A DNA stretch of 64,000 bases from Winogradskyella vidalii (GTDB lineage: Bacteria; Bacteroidota; Bacteroidia; Flavobacteriales; Flavobacteriaceae): assembly GCF_013403955.1 (NCBI RefSeq), contig NZ_JABFDG010000006.1, forward strand, positions 62,001 through 126,000. The letters are read 5' to 3'. This document shows positions 41,654 through 51,290 of this stretch, in pieces (positions within the stretch are counted from its first letter, which is position 1; every line of letters starts with the position of its first letter). The position numbers and the translations under genes are program-made. The notes under the pieces were generated by a model, which ran no database searches, was not told the origin of the DNA, and saw only the letters and a program-made list of their open reading frames with translations.

Positions 41654-44206
41654 TTAAGTTGTAATGTTTCTATTTACCAACTGTTTTTGTGGCTGAGAAT
41701 GGTTAAAATAAGTATCAGAGATTGATAAGGATGTTGTGTGTAATAAATCACTTAAATTCGATAATAAATTATCTAAGTTTTTGCGCATATTAGATGCTGG
41801 GTCTATGACTAACATATCTTTGACGTCAATACTGTCAATTTTAGAAATAACGACATTCATTTTTTCTTGACAAACCGTTAATTCTTTGTTTGTATTTGTT
41901 GCTGGTAATTTATCGATATCCTTTTTTAATCGGTGTAATTGATAGGTTAGTGATCTTGAATATTCCTTATCTAAAATAATTAGATTTATCACATTTTCTA
42001 CACTCAAATACGAGTTAAAACTGTACCTGTAAATGTTTAAACTTTCATGGCTATTTAATAAAGATTCTAAAATTTCATACTCTAATTCTTCATCATAGTT
42101 TACAATTAATAAGGCTCTGAATTTTTCAATACTCATAGCGCTAATCTCTATTTGTAGACCAATAAAATAGAGGAGTAGTCCTTGCCTTACCAAGATACTT
42201 TGTTCCGTTAGTGCCATAAAGGCAATTAAACGGGTTATTATTTTATCAAAAAAATTAGTGAGTTTGTAAACTGTGTAATACTCTTCGTTCTTTAATTTAT
42301 TGATGTGTTTTTGAATACCATCAAAAACGCGCCACATATCTCTAGACCATAAGTTTCTCAGTGAGTAATAGGAATTGTGAAAACTTTGCATCGCTTGAGC
42401 GAAACTTCCCATTTTATTAGCGTCTATGATGATATCTTTAATCTCGTTGAGTGGATTTTTAAGAGCGTCGCCACTTTCTGCCATAAAGCCAGGAAACGTA
42501 GCCGTGATTTTTGTGATAGATTGAAAAAGTATTTTTAAACTTTCAGACTCTGGTTTTCTATCGTTGTATTGCGCATGAGTCATTTGACTCAATACCATTC
42601 TTAAATAACGTGCTGTAACAAGAGCTCTTCCAATATACCTACCAGACCAAAATAAGTTTTCTGCCGTATTGCTTGGTACATCATTGATATCAATTGATGT
42701 CGCAGCATTAGTTTTGTTCCAAGAGTAATTTTGTAAGTTAGACTGTGGCATATCATTAACCACCCAAAAATCTTTGCTGGTACCACCACGTTGGTTAGAG
42801 ACAAATAATTCTTCCCTTTCTGGAGCAACTCTAACTAAACCGCCGGGCATCACGCTATAACCATCTTTTTTAGCAATAGCAAATGTGCGGCATGAAATTT
42901 TACGTGGTTCTAGTTTTTTTGTTGTGAAATTTGGCGCTGTAGAAAATGAAATCTTTTCTTGAGCGACAAACTTATAGGGATATTCTAAAATCTCTTTTTT
43001 AAGGTTTTCAAGTTCTTTTTTATTTAAAAATTCACAAAAATAAATGTGTTCTCTGTTCGATCGGTCAATACGTTTTAAAACAAAAGATGAAAGGTCAGCT
43101 AATACATGTTTTCGTTCTTTTTCTTGGCCACACCACCAGGATGCAATTTGAGGCAATAGGAGTTCCTCTTTTAAAAAATAGTTGCAAATATTTTCCATAA
43201 AAGGAATTAATGCAGGGTTTTCTAAAACACCACTTCCTATAGGGTTTACAATAGTGACATTTTGTAATCTCACCGCTTCTAATAAACCAGCGACACCTAA
43301 ATAAGAATCTTCTCGTAATTCTAAAGGATCCATAAACGTGTCATCTATCCGTCTTAAAATAACGTCAATTTGCTTTAATCCTTTTAAAGATTTTAGCCAA
43401 ACTTTACCATGTCTTACCACTAAGTCATTTCCTTTTACTAAAGGATAGCCTAAAAACGATGACAGATAAGAATGTTCAAAATAAGTTTCATTAAGTGGCC
43501 CGGGTGTTAAAATAACAACCGTAGGACTTTCAATATTTGTTGAAGCTGCATTTTGTAGTAACTTATTAAAATCACTAAAGAAACTTGAAGGTTGAACGAC
43601 ATTGATATTTGTAAATAATTCAGGGATTATTTTACTTGTTGAAAATCGATTTTCTAAAGCATAACCCATACCTGAAGGAGCTTGGGTTCTATCATTAACC
43701 ACCCACATTCGTCCATCAGGACCTCTAGCTAAATCGGCAGCATAAATTGATAGTTGTTTTGCGTTTTTGTATTGTATTTGATCACATGCACGCAGAAAAC
43801 CATTATGGGCATAAATTACCTCTGGCGGAATAATCCCATTTTTAAGTAAGGTACGTTTGCCATATAAATCTTTTAAAACAAGATTTAAAATCTCGGCACG
43901 TTGTTGTATGCCTTTTTCGACATCATTCCATTCATTTTGATGAATTACATAAGGTACCACATTTAAATCCCACGGTCGGTTTAAACCTTTTGGGTCGTTG
44001 TAGACATTATAGGTAACGCCGTTTTCTGCTAAAAGCCAGTTCAGCTCCGTTTGTTTTAAGACTAAGTTTTCAGGACCAATGTCTAATAGGTTTTTAGACA
44101 ATGGTTTCCAACTGTCATTAATGCGCATTTTAGAATCGAGTAATTCATCGTAATGATTAGATTTTGAAAAATAATTTTCAAATAATGTCTTTGTTTTGGT
44201 CTTCAT
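41654..44206 (-). CDS. Circularly permuted ATP-grasp fused to alpha-E domain
   Basis: 850 residues. Residues 1 to about 485 are a permuted ATP-grasp domain (MWVVNDRTQAPSGMGYALEN, VVILTPGPLNETYFEHSYLS, NQRGGTSKDFWVVND). Residues about 510-830 are alpha-E (AENLFWSGRYIGRALVTARY, SLTYQLHRLKKDI). In the stretch equivalent to the Gly-rich nucleotide loop of the stand-alone paralogue it reads VLKRIDRSNREHIYF, with no Gly-Gly, and DLRPY is replaced by SCRTF. I recall other fused members also lacking this loop, so this may be a subfamily trait. It sits between the DUF2126 protein (20 bp upstream) and the transglutaminase (1 bp downstream) in one operon. Confidence 0.92.
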   Translation of the reverse strand: MKTKTKTLFENYFSKSNHYDELLDSKMRINDSWKPLSKNLLDIGPENLVLKQTELNWLLAENGVTYNVYNDPKGLNRPWDLNVVPYVIHQNEWNDVEKGIQQRAEILNLVLKDLYGKRTLLKNGIIPPEVIYAHNGFLRACDQIQYKNAKQLSIYAADLARGPDGRMWVVNDRTQAPSGMGYALENRFSTSKIIPELFTNINVVQPSSFFSDFNKLLQNAASTNIESPTVVILTPGPLNETYFEHSYLSSFLGYPLVKGNDLVVRHGKVWLKSLKGLKQIDVILRRIDDTFMDPLELREDSYLGVAGLLEAVRLQNVTIVNPIGSGVLENPALIPFMENICNYFLKEELLLPQIASWWCGQEKERKHVLADLSSFVLKRIDRSNREHIYFCEFLNKKELENLKKEILEYPYKFVAQEKISFSTAPNFTTKKLEPRKISCRTFAIAKKDGYSVMPGGLVRVAPEREELFVSNQRGGTSKDFWVVNDMPQSNLQNYSWNKTNAATSIDINDVPSNTAENLFWSGRYIGRALVTARYLRMVLSQMTHAQYNDRKPESESLKILFQSITKITATFPGFMAESGDALKNPLNEIKDIIIDANKMGSFAQAMQSFHNSYYSLRNLWSRDMWRVFDGIQKHINKLKNEEYYTVYKLTNFFDKIITRLIAFMALTEQSILVRQGLLLYFIGLQIEISAMSIEKFRALLIVNYDEELEYEILESLLNSHESLNIYRYSFNSYLSVENVINLIILDKEYSRSLTYQLHRLKKDIDKLPATNTNKELTVCQEKMNVVISKIDSIDVKDMLVIDPASNMRKNLDNLLSNLSDLLHTTSLSISDTYFNHSQPQKQLVNRNITT

Positions 44207-44226
44207 TTAATGATGATGAAAGCTTT

Positions 44227-47200
44227 TTATTTTTTACGTAAATCTAAGGTGTAAGGAAATTCAGCATTTACAGGCAATTCTTTATACGAAAAGCGTTTAG
44301 AGCTATTTTTTTTCTCCACACTTCTGCTTGGAACCTCGGTATCTAAAATAATGTTATCTGTAGGGTTGATTTCGCCTTGTGTATGTCCAAATTCCCAAAA
44401 ACGATTGATTCTTCGAGATTCTGCTTCAAAACTATTTACCGGATAAGCATCATAAGAACGACCTCCTGGATGTGCAACAAAATAGGTACAACCACCAATA
44501 GAGCGTTTATTCCAAGTATCAACAATATCAAAAACTAAAGGCGTATCCTCTGAAATTGTAGGGTGTAATGCCGAATAAGGATTCCAAGCCTTATAGCGTA
44601 TTCCCGCCACATATTCACCTTTTACACCTGTGCTCTTTAACTGAACTTTTACACCGTTGCAAGTTAACACAAAACGTTCACCTATAAAATTAGAAACTTT
44701 GACTTGTAGTCGTTCTAAAGACGAATCTACATATCTTGCTGTTCCGCCACCTGTCATTTCTTCACCAAGTACATTCCAAGGTTCAATACCAGCACGTAAT
44801 TCTAAATGAATTGTATTTATTTCTACCATACCATGCAGCGGAAATCTAAACTCGAAAAAAGGATTAAACCAATCTTCTTCAAACTTGTAGCCTGCTTTAT
44901 TTAATTGGGCTACAATGTCTTTGATATCTTCTCGTACATAATGTTCTATTAAGAACTTATCATGCAGTTCTGTTCCCCATCGTACAAGCTTATGTTCGTA
45001 GGGTTTTTTCCAGAACCAAGCAACTAGCGTTCTAACCAGAAGCATTTGTACTAAGCTCATTTTAGGGTGTGGCGGCATATCAAAACCACGCAATTCTAAA
45101 ATTCCTAAGCGCCCTGTAGAAGAATCTGGTGAATATAATTTATCGATACAGAATTCAGCACGATGTGTGTTTCCTGTTAAATCAGTTAGTAGATGTCTAA
45201 ATAAGCGATCGGTTAGCCAAAAAGGCACATCACCATCTTTTGGAATTTGACTAAAGGCAATTTCTAACTCGTATAAACTATCGGTCCGCGCTTCATCTAT
45301 TCTTGGAGCTTGACTTGTAGGCCCAACAAAAGATCCTGAAAACAAATAACTTAATCCTGGGTGGTGTTGCCAAAAAGTCAATAAACTTCGCAGTAAGCTT
45401 GGTTTACGCAGTAGGGGACTATCCGCTGGACTCGTACCACCTAAAGTCACGTGATTTCCACCACCTGTACCTGTGTGCTTTCCGTCTAGCATAAATTTTT
45501 CAGTTCCTAAACGTGAGAGTTTGGCTTGTTCGTAGAAAGTTAAGGTGTTATCTCTTAAATCATTCCAATTGGTTACGGGGTGCACATTGACTTCAATAAC
45601 GCCTGGATCTGGTGTTATTTTGAGCGATTCTAGTCGGTTGTCCTTTGGTGGATCATACCCTTCCATAATTACAGGAACTTTTAATGCTTTGGCTGTAAAT
45701 TCTATAGCTGCAATTAAATCTAAGAAATTCTCAGCAGAATCTAAAGGCGGTAAGAACAAGTATAATTTGCCTTCTCTTATTTCAGCACAAATAGCAGTTC
45801 TAACAAAATAGTTGGGTTGGTCTCCCTCTAAACCGTCTTCTAAAAACGCTTTATGTCGCTTTTTTACATGATCTCTAAAACTTGGTAAACGTTTCTTTTT
45901 AGAAAATAAGTCGGGCTCATAAGACGGAAATACTTCGTGTTCTGGTTTTTCTTGTAAGGAATTTAAAGGTAATCGTAATCCCATTGGAGAATTACCAGGC
46001 GTTAAGAATAAATGTTGTCTTCTAAAGGTCCATTGGCATGTAAACCATTTTCCTTTTGTATTATTTAACGGTAACAAATACCCCACAGGTGTAGAGGTAC
46101 CACTTTCTAGTATGTCTTTTAATTTGTTTTTTACTAAGGTATTATCTCTATCTTTTGTTGGGTCGATATCGATTGGTAAATTACCGTGTTCCCATAAAAA
46201 ATAAAAGGCATCTTCAAATCCTGGTAAAATATGTTGTGATGATATACCAAGGTAATTGGTAAGGGTTTCTAAAAATAATTTATCGGTATTTGGTGGTACC
46301 GTAAATTCATCAGCATAGGTGGCCAGATATTTTTTATTATACCAAATAGGTCGACCGTCTTTTCGCCAACAAATTTCTATTTGCCATCTTGGCAAGGGTT
46401 CACCAGGATACCATTTACCTTGTGCGTGATGTAACACACCGCCTTTTCCAAATTCTTTGTGTAATCGTTTAGATAATTCTTTAGCAAGTTTCCGTTTATG
46501 AGGCCCATCGGCGTCTGTATTCCATTCTGGGGATTCTAAATCGTCAATTGAAATATAGGTTGGTTCGCCACCCATAGTTAAGCGAACGTCGTTTTTTTGT
46601 AGTTGTCGTTCTACTTTTTGCCCTAATTTATCAATGGCTTTCCATTGGTCTTCGGTATAGGGTTTGGTTACTCTTGGCGATTCAAAAATTCGTTTTACAG
46701 AATTTTCAAAAAAGAACTCTGTTTCACATTTATCGGTCATACCAGAGACAGGTGCTGCACTTTCAAATGATGGCGTACAAGCGAGTGGTATATGTCCTTC
46801 GCCAGCTAATAATCCTGATGTGGCATCAAAGCCAATCCATCCAGCACCTGGTAAATAGACTTCTGCCCACGCGTGTAAATCAGTAAAATCTTCTTCAGGG
46901 CCAGAAGGACCATCTAATGATTTTTCGTCGGACTTTAACTGTACTAAATAACCAGAAACAAATCGGGCACCAAAGCCAAGATGTCTTAAGGTTTGCACAA
47001 ATAACCAGGCGTAATCTCTACAGGATCCTTTTCTAGTTTCTAAAGTTTCTTCGCATGTTTGAACACCAGGATCCATTCGGATATTGTAGCTTAGGTATTC
47101 ATAAATCATCTGATTGACATGAATTAGAAAATAGATGGTTTTTCTTGGTGTGTAATCTAAGGTTTCTAAAAAATCTTCTAAGAGTGGGCCTTTATCTGTA

Positions 47201-47559
47201 ATTTCTAAATAGGGTTGAAGTTCTTTTTTTACCGTTTCGGTATATTTAAAAGGAAACTCTTCGGCATATTCCTCAATAAAAAAATCAAAAGGATTGATGG
47301 TTTTTAAATCGGCAATAATTTCAACGTCCACCGATAGTTCGTCTGTTTTTTCAGGAAATACTAAACGTGCCACATAATTACCAAAAGGATCTTGTTGCCA
47401 ATTAAAAAACTGATCTTCTGGTGTGATTTTAATTGAATAAGATTCAATAGGGGTTCTTGAGTGTGGTGCAGGCCTTAATCTAAAAACATGAGGAGATAAT
47501 GATACTTTACGGTCATACTTATAAGTTGTCTTGTGCGATATTACAATTTTTAAAGCCAT
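44227..47559 (-). CDS. Transglutaminase-DUF2126 fusion (COG4196-like)
   Basis: 1110 residues. A transglutaminase-like N-terminal domain (1-90) and core with Cys180 (TRKGSCRDYAW), His229 (TDLHAWAEVY) and Asp245 (WIGFDATSG) are followed by DUF2126 from about 290 to the end. Marks of the latter are LTMGGEPTYISIDD, HHAQGKWYPGEPLPRWQIE, DGKHTGTGGGNHVTLGG and HPGGRSYDAYPVN. DUF2126 has been related by comparative genomics to the glutamine-synthetase-like carboxylate-amine ligases, so this single protein may both ligate and cleave amide bonds. It is the first gene of the minus-strand operon. No signal peptide. Confidence 0.93.
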   Translation of the reverse strand: MALKIVISHKTTYKYDRKVSLSPHVFRLRPAPHSRTPIESYSIKITPEDQFFNWQQDPFGNYVARLVFPEKTDELSVDVEIIADLKTINPFDFFIEEYAEEFPFKYTETVKKELQPYLEITDKGPLLEDFLETLDYTPRKTIYFLIHVNQMIYEYLSYNIRMDPGVQTCEETLETRKGSCRDYAWLFVQTLRHLGFGARFVSGYLVQLKSDEKSLDGPSGPEEDFTDLHAWAEVYLPGAGWIGFDATSGLLAGEGHIPLACTPSFESAAPVSGMTDKCETEFFFENSVKRIFESPRVTKPYTEDQWKAIDKLGQKVERQLQKNDVRLTMGGEPTYISIDDLESPEWNTDADGPHKRKLAKELSKRLHKEFGKGGVLHHAQGKWYPGEPLPRWQIEICWRKDGRPIWYNKKYLATYADEFTVPPNTDKLFLETLTNYLGISSQHILPGFEDAFYFLWEHGNLPIDIDPTKDRDNTLVKNKLKDILESGTSTPVGYLLPLNNTKGKWFTCQWTFRRQHLFLTPGNSPMGLRLPLNSLQEKPEHEVFPSYEPDLFSKKKRLPSFRDHVKKRHKAFLEDGLEGDQPNYFVRTAICAEIREGKLYLFLPPLDSAENFLDLIAAIEFTAKALKVPVIMEGYDPPKDNRLESLKITPDPGVIEVNVHPVTNWNDLRDNTLTFYEQAKLSRLGTEKFMLDGKHTGTGGGNHVTLGGTSPADSPLLRKPSLLRSLLTFWQHHPGLSYLFSGSFVGPTSQAPRIDEARTDSLYELEIAFSQIPKDGDVPFWLTDRLFRHLLTDLTGNTHRAEFCIDKLYSPDSSTGRLGILELRGFDMPPHPKMSLVQMLLVRTLVAWFWKKPYEHKLVRWGTELHDKFLIEHYVREDIKDIVAQLNKAGYKFEEDWFNPFFEFRFPLHGMVEINTIHLELRAGIEPWNVLGEEMTGGGTARYVDSSLERLQVKVSNFIGERFVLTCNGVKVQLKSTGVKGEYVAGIRYKAWNPYSALHPTISEDTPLVFDIVDTWNKRSIGGCTYFVAHPGGRSYDAYPVNSFEAESRRINRFWEFGHTQGEINPTDNIILDTEVPSRSVEKKNSSKRFSYKELPVNAEFPYTLDLRKK

Positions 47560-47855
47560 ACGGATAATTAGAATAAGTTTAGAGTAAAAAACAGGTTGAA
47601 AAACGACCTAATACAATTGCAAAATAAGGTATTTTACCTAAAAAAAGTACGCAATGCTTGCGATTGTTAAATTTTTTTGATTAATCCTTTGAAAAGGGGA
47701 AAAGGTTTTTAAAATCGCAAATTAAGTAGTAAAAAAATACTCATTTCAGAATGTGATGACCAATTTTAAAGAAATTTATTGTTTTTAACTGTATTTGTTT
47801 TTGTTCCGTTTGAAATGTGTTTAGTTTGGTCTAATTAATTGAATCCGTTTATTTT

Positions 47856-48755
47856 CTATGCATATAAAATTAAACCTACACCAATCATTATCCCGATTAA
47901 TGGCACCATTTTTTTACGCTTATTTTGCTCTTTAAAAACAAGTCCACCAACTACTACAGCGATTAGTATTTGACTACGTTTTATAGCAGATAATAACATT
48001 ATTAGCGCCTCGGGATCTTGAAGCGCTTTAAAATAGAAATAATCTGCTGCTTGAAGTAATATACCAACGGCAATAATACTCCATCTAAATTTAAATGCTT
48101 TACGTTTTTCGGCATGAGGAAACCACGTGATGGTTAATATCACCAATAAAATTAATATGGTATACAAACAAAACCAAAACTGTAAGGTTTGTGGATTAAG
48201 ACTCAGATTTTGAATCAGGAATTTATCGTAGAGTCCGCTAGAAGCGCCTAAAAATGTCGCGCCAATGATGGCAAAAATCCATTTGTTACGTTTAAAAATA
48301 ATGCCTTCTATTTTCCCGATTTTAGAATACAAGATGACTGAAAATATAATAAGAAAAAAGCCTATCCATTGCAACGGATTTGGACGCTCTTGATAAATTA
48401 AGATTGCACCAATAAAGGTAAAAAATGGTCCAGCAGAACGTATTGGCGTCACTATTGTAATGGGCAAGTGTTTTAGCGCTTGATAGGCTAAAATCCAAGA
48501 GCTTGCCATGATTGCCGATTTTATAAAAATATAACCATGCGTAGACCACGGCAGCTTTTGAAAATGATAACCATTGGCTATAGCGTATTCTGGATAGTAC
48601 AGTGATAATATATAGAAACTGGCAATAAACAAAAAACCACTTGTAACTGTACCTAAAAGTACAGGGAAGACCTCATTTCCTTGTACAGCATGTTTTTTAC
48701 ATAAGTTATGCAGTCCTAAAAAAAGTGCCGCTAATAAGCCTAAATACATCCACAT
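47856..48755 (-). CDS. EamA/DMT-family transporter
   Basis: 299 residues with ten predicted membrane segments in two five-helix halves, the standard EamA layout. The first half ends near PITIVTPIRSAGPFFTFIGA, ILIYQERPNPLQWIGFFLII; the second near LIMLLSAIKRSQILIAVVVG, GLVFKEQNKRKKMVPLIGIM. Substrates in this family are amino acids, nucleotide sugars or other metabolites and cannot be read from sequence. The next gene upstream on the same strand (48805) starts 49 bp away, so a shared transcript with the ThiE/TenI-like gene is possible. Confidence 0.9.
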   Translation of the reverse strand: MWMYLGLLAALFLGLHNLCKKHAVQGNEVFPVLLGTVTSGFLFIASFYILSLYYPEYAIANGYHFQKLPWSTHGYIFIKSAIMASSWILAYQALKHLPITIVTPIRSAGPFFTFIGAILIYQERPNPLQWIGFFLIIFSVILYSKIGKIEGIIFKRNKWIFAIIGATFLGASSGLYDKFLIQNLSLNPQTLQFWFCLYTILILLVILTITWFPHAEKRKAFKFRWSIIAVGILLQAADYFYFKALQDPEALIMLLSAIKRSQILIAVVVGGLVFKEQNKRKKMVPLIGIMIGVGLILYA

Positions 48756-48804
48756 AGAGCGCGAATTGAAATTTGAAAGTTAGTGTTAGTTGAAAAAGTA
48801 TGAA

Positions 48805-49449
48805 TTACTTAAACGTATGGCGTTGCTCTGCAATTACAGATGCGCTTAGTAAATGTTGAAATGTCTTTATGCTATCAAAGTTTTGGGTGATAGCCTCTGA
48901 TACTGCTAATCCGGAAATGCCTGTTTCTAAAATAGCTTTAACATCATCAGTGGTAATACCGCCAAAACCAATAAGCGGTGTTTCAGTATGTAAAATATCT
49001 GTAATTGCGGTATAGCCTTTTAACCCTAAAGCCGGACTTGCCGCTTCATTTGTGAGCTCAGACCTAAAAGGACCTAGATTGATATAATCGACTTCTTTAG
49101 CGATTAGTGCTTCACAGTCTTGCAAGGTATTTGCCGTGCTACCAATCATTTGCCATGAGTGTAAATGTGGTCTTACAACAGTAGGGCAGAGGTCTGATTG
49201 TTCTAGATGAACACCTTCGGCTTTTACTGCTTTGGCTACCTTATAATTTTCGCTAATGACTAATCGGGTTTGAAAATGAAACGTGATTTCTCTAGCTGAC
49301 TTGGCAACTTCTAATAGTTGGTCTTCTTGTATATTATGTAAATTTAGTTGTACTAATTCTACTCCAGATGTACAAGCACGCTGTATGTGTTGTAAATGTT
49401 CTTCCGGTGTATTGCCTTCGGAGATATAATGTAGTTTAGGTATAACCAT
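48805..49449 (-). CDS. ThiE/TenI-family protein (thiamine phosphate synthase-like)
   Basis: The ATG at 49449 (MVIPKLHYISEGNTPEEHLQ) fits the start of the family; an in-frame codon at 49488 adds 13 unlikely residues. 214 residues, TIM barrel. Conserved pieces are AKAVKAEGVHLEQSDL, the phosphate loop MIGSTANTLQDCEALIAKEV, DYINLGPFRSELTNEAASPA and PLIGFGGITTDDVKAILETG. The usual 'INDR' of ThiE is ISEN here, so it may be a TenI-like paralogue or a diverged synthase. A true ThiE joins HMP-pyrophosphate and a thiazole phosphate. No other thiamine gene or TPP riboswitch is visible around it, which weakens the thiamine assignment. Confidence 0.78.
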   Translation of the reverse strand: MVIPKLHYISEGNTPEEHLQHIQRACTSGVELVQLNLHNIQEDQLLEVAKSAREITFHFQTRLVISENYKVAKAVKAEGVHLEQSDLCPTVVRPHLHSWQMIGSTANTLQDCEALIAKEVDYINLGPFRSELTNEAASPALGLKGYTAITDILHTETPLIGFGGITTDDVKAILETGISGLAVSEAITQNFDSIKTFQHLLSASVIAEQRHTFK

Positions 49450-49613
49450 GTTCTTAGTAAAATTTACAGTATGATAACAAGCCTGCAAAAATACAAATGT
49501 TTAATAAAGTATGTGCTAATATCGCAGTGGTTACTTGAGTTTTATTGAAACATGCCTAAACTACTTCTTAATGGAGAAAATTCAACATACCTTTATTTCA
49601 TAAATGCAGTGTA

Positions 49614-50474
49614 ATGAAAGTTTTATTTATAATTATAACCCTTATTTCTTCAAGTTTGTATGCTCAGAATGACCAGATTTCAGGTTCATATTATCAAACT
49701 AGCGGTAATCCCGAAGGCGGCACCACGTTTATTATTTTACCTAACCATACCTTTGTAGTCGCTTATTTTGGTGGCGCTAGAAAAGGTACTTGGAAGCTAA
49801 AAGCTGGAGACATTTATGAATTCACATATCATACCGAAGAAAAACATGTGCTTTTTGGACGTACTAAGTCTGAAGATAAAGATTCTGTGAATGTTAATAT
49901 AGGTGTGGATGAACAAGAAGGTATAGCCATCCGTTTTAATGCTATTAATAAGGAACCTTTTATTCCCTTATTTAATAAAGGTGCAAATTGTTTTAGCTAT
50001 CCTTACCATTATAAGCAAAAAGAGCAATTGAAAACCTTAGATATAAGTGTTCCGAAAGAAAGGCAATATTACAAAGAAATCTCAACAGATAGTGTAAATA
50101 TCTACAGTTTTAAAGTTGAAGAAGATTACAATGATTTTATCTTAATTGGCTTACCAGAAACATATTCTCGTCCAGGTTCATTTATTGCAAAATACCATGA
50201 AGGTGTGCTGTCTTTAGATGAAAATACAAACCTAAAAAAAGGTGAAAATTATGAAGATTTAAATGAAGAAACCTTAAACTTTGCCAAATCGTATACAGAT
50301 ACAGAAATCTTACCTCAAGTATTAGAATATGGGAATGAATTTTTTCCACACCATGGAGAATATCCTGATAAAAATGATTTAAAACCATTTTACAAAATAA
50401 GACCTGTAGTAAAACCTTTAAAAGATATTGTTATCTCTGAAAACAATTTATTTACTGCTAAATGTGATGACTAA
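49614..50474 (+). CDS. Secreted protein of unknown function
   Basis: 286 residues. Signal peptide MKVLFIIITLISSSLYAQ. The N-terminal part (GSYYQTSGNPEGGTTFIILP, then GTWKLKAGDIYEFTYHTEEK) looks like a small beta-barrel that senses or binds a ligand, as in many Bacteroidota exported proteins. A second part (residues about 115-286) has many Tyr, Lys and Glu and no motif I recognise. No C-terminal sorting domain is apparent. It stands alone, ending at a bidirectional terminator shared with the DJ-1/PfpI gene. Confidence 0.72.
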   Translation: MKVLFIIITLISSSLYAQNDQISGSYYQTSGNPEGGTTFIILPNHTFVVAYFGGARKGTWKLKAGDIYEFTYHTEEKHVLFGRTKSEDKDSVNVNIGVDEQEGIAIRFNAINKEPFIPLFNKGANCFSYPYHYKQKEQLKTLDISVPKERQYYKEISTDSVNIYSFKVEEDYNDFILIGLPETYSRPGSFIAKYHEGVLSLDENTNLKKGENYEDLNEETLNFAKSYTDTEILPQVLEYGNEFFPHHGEYPDKNDLKPFYKIRPVVKPLKDIVISENNLFTAKCDD

Positions 50475-50508
50475 ATATTTGTTTATAACGCATGTGCTTA
50501 CAAAAATA

Positions 50509-50542
50509 AAAGCCTGCAAACATTGTGTTATACAGGCTTTTT
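50509..50542. terminator. Bidirectional terminator
   Basis: AAAGCCTG (50509-50516) pairs with CAGGCTTT (50533-50540) across a 16-nt loop. T-rich tails follow on both strands, between convergent genes ending at 50474 and 50565. Confidence 0.8.
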
Positions 50543-50564
50543 CGCTACTAATTAATCAGGGTAA

Positions 50565-51242
50565 TTATTTTAGTGCTTCTAATAATTTTTTGGCTACAAG
50601 TTCAGATGATGCTGGGTTTTGCCCTGAAATTAAATTCCCATCTTGAACCACATATGGTGCCCATTTATCTGCGTTAGAGTAAAATGCACCATTTTCGATA
50701 AGCATATCTTCTAGTAACAAGGGTACTACTTCCGTTAAACCTACAGCGGCTTCTTCTAAATTTGAAAAACCGGTTATTTTTTTGCCTTTAACTAAAGCTG
50801 TTCCATCTGCATTTTTAACATCTTTTAAAACGGCAGGTGCATGACAAACAAAAGCGATTGGTTTTTCTTGACGGTCAAATTTTTCGATTAAAGCAACCGA
50901 ATTTGCATCGTTGGTTAAATCCCATAACGGTCCATGACCACCAGGATAAAATACAGCATCAAAATCATCTGGATTCATATCTGCTAAAACCTTAGTGTTG
51001 GCAATTTTTTGTTGGGTTTCATCATCTTTAAAATAACGCTCCGTTGCTGCAGTTGCCGCGTCTGGTCCGTTGCTACTTGGGTCTATTGGCGCTGCACCAC
51101 CTTTTGGTGTCGCGATTGTAATCGTAGCACCCTTATCTAATAAAGTGTAATATGGGCTTGCGAATTCTTCAACCCAAAATCCTGTTTTTTTTCCTGTGTC
51201 TCCTAATTTATCGTGAGACGTTAAAACAAATAGTACTTTCAT
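50565..51242 (-). CDS. DJ-1/PfpI-family protein (Hsp31-like glyoxalase or deglycase)
   Basis: 225 residues. The fold shows MKVLFVLTSHDKL, GFWVEEFASPYYTLLDKG with the catalytic Glu, AVFYPGGHGPLWDL and the nucleophile elbow AFVCHAPAVLK with Cys in the usual position. This matches the class of single-domain type 1 glutamine-amidotransferase-like proteins close to Hsp31/HchA, which convert methylglyoxal to lactate without glutathione or repair glycated groups. It is the last gene of the carbonyl-response operon, about 50 bp after the alcohol dehydrogenase. Confidence 0.9.
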   Translation of the reverse strand: MKVLFVLTSHDKLGDTGKKTGFWVEEFASPYYTLLDKGATITIATPKGGAAPIDPSSNGPDAATAATERYFKDDETQQKIANTKVLADMNPDDFDAVFYPGGHGPLWDLTNDANSVALIEKFDRQEKPIAFVCHAPAVLKDVKNADGTALVKGKKITGFSNLEEAAVGLTEVVPLLLEDMLIENGAFYSNADKWAPYVVQDGNLISGQNPASSELVAKKLLEALK

Positions 51243-51290
51243 TATAGTTTGTTTTTAAGTTTTTATAAGGCTTCTGAAACGCTTTCAGAA

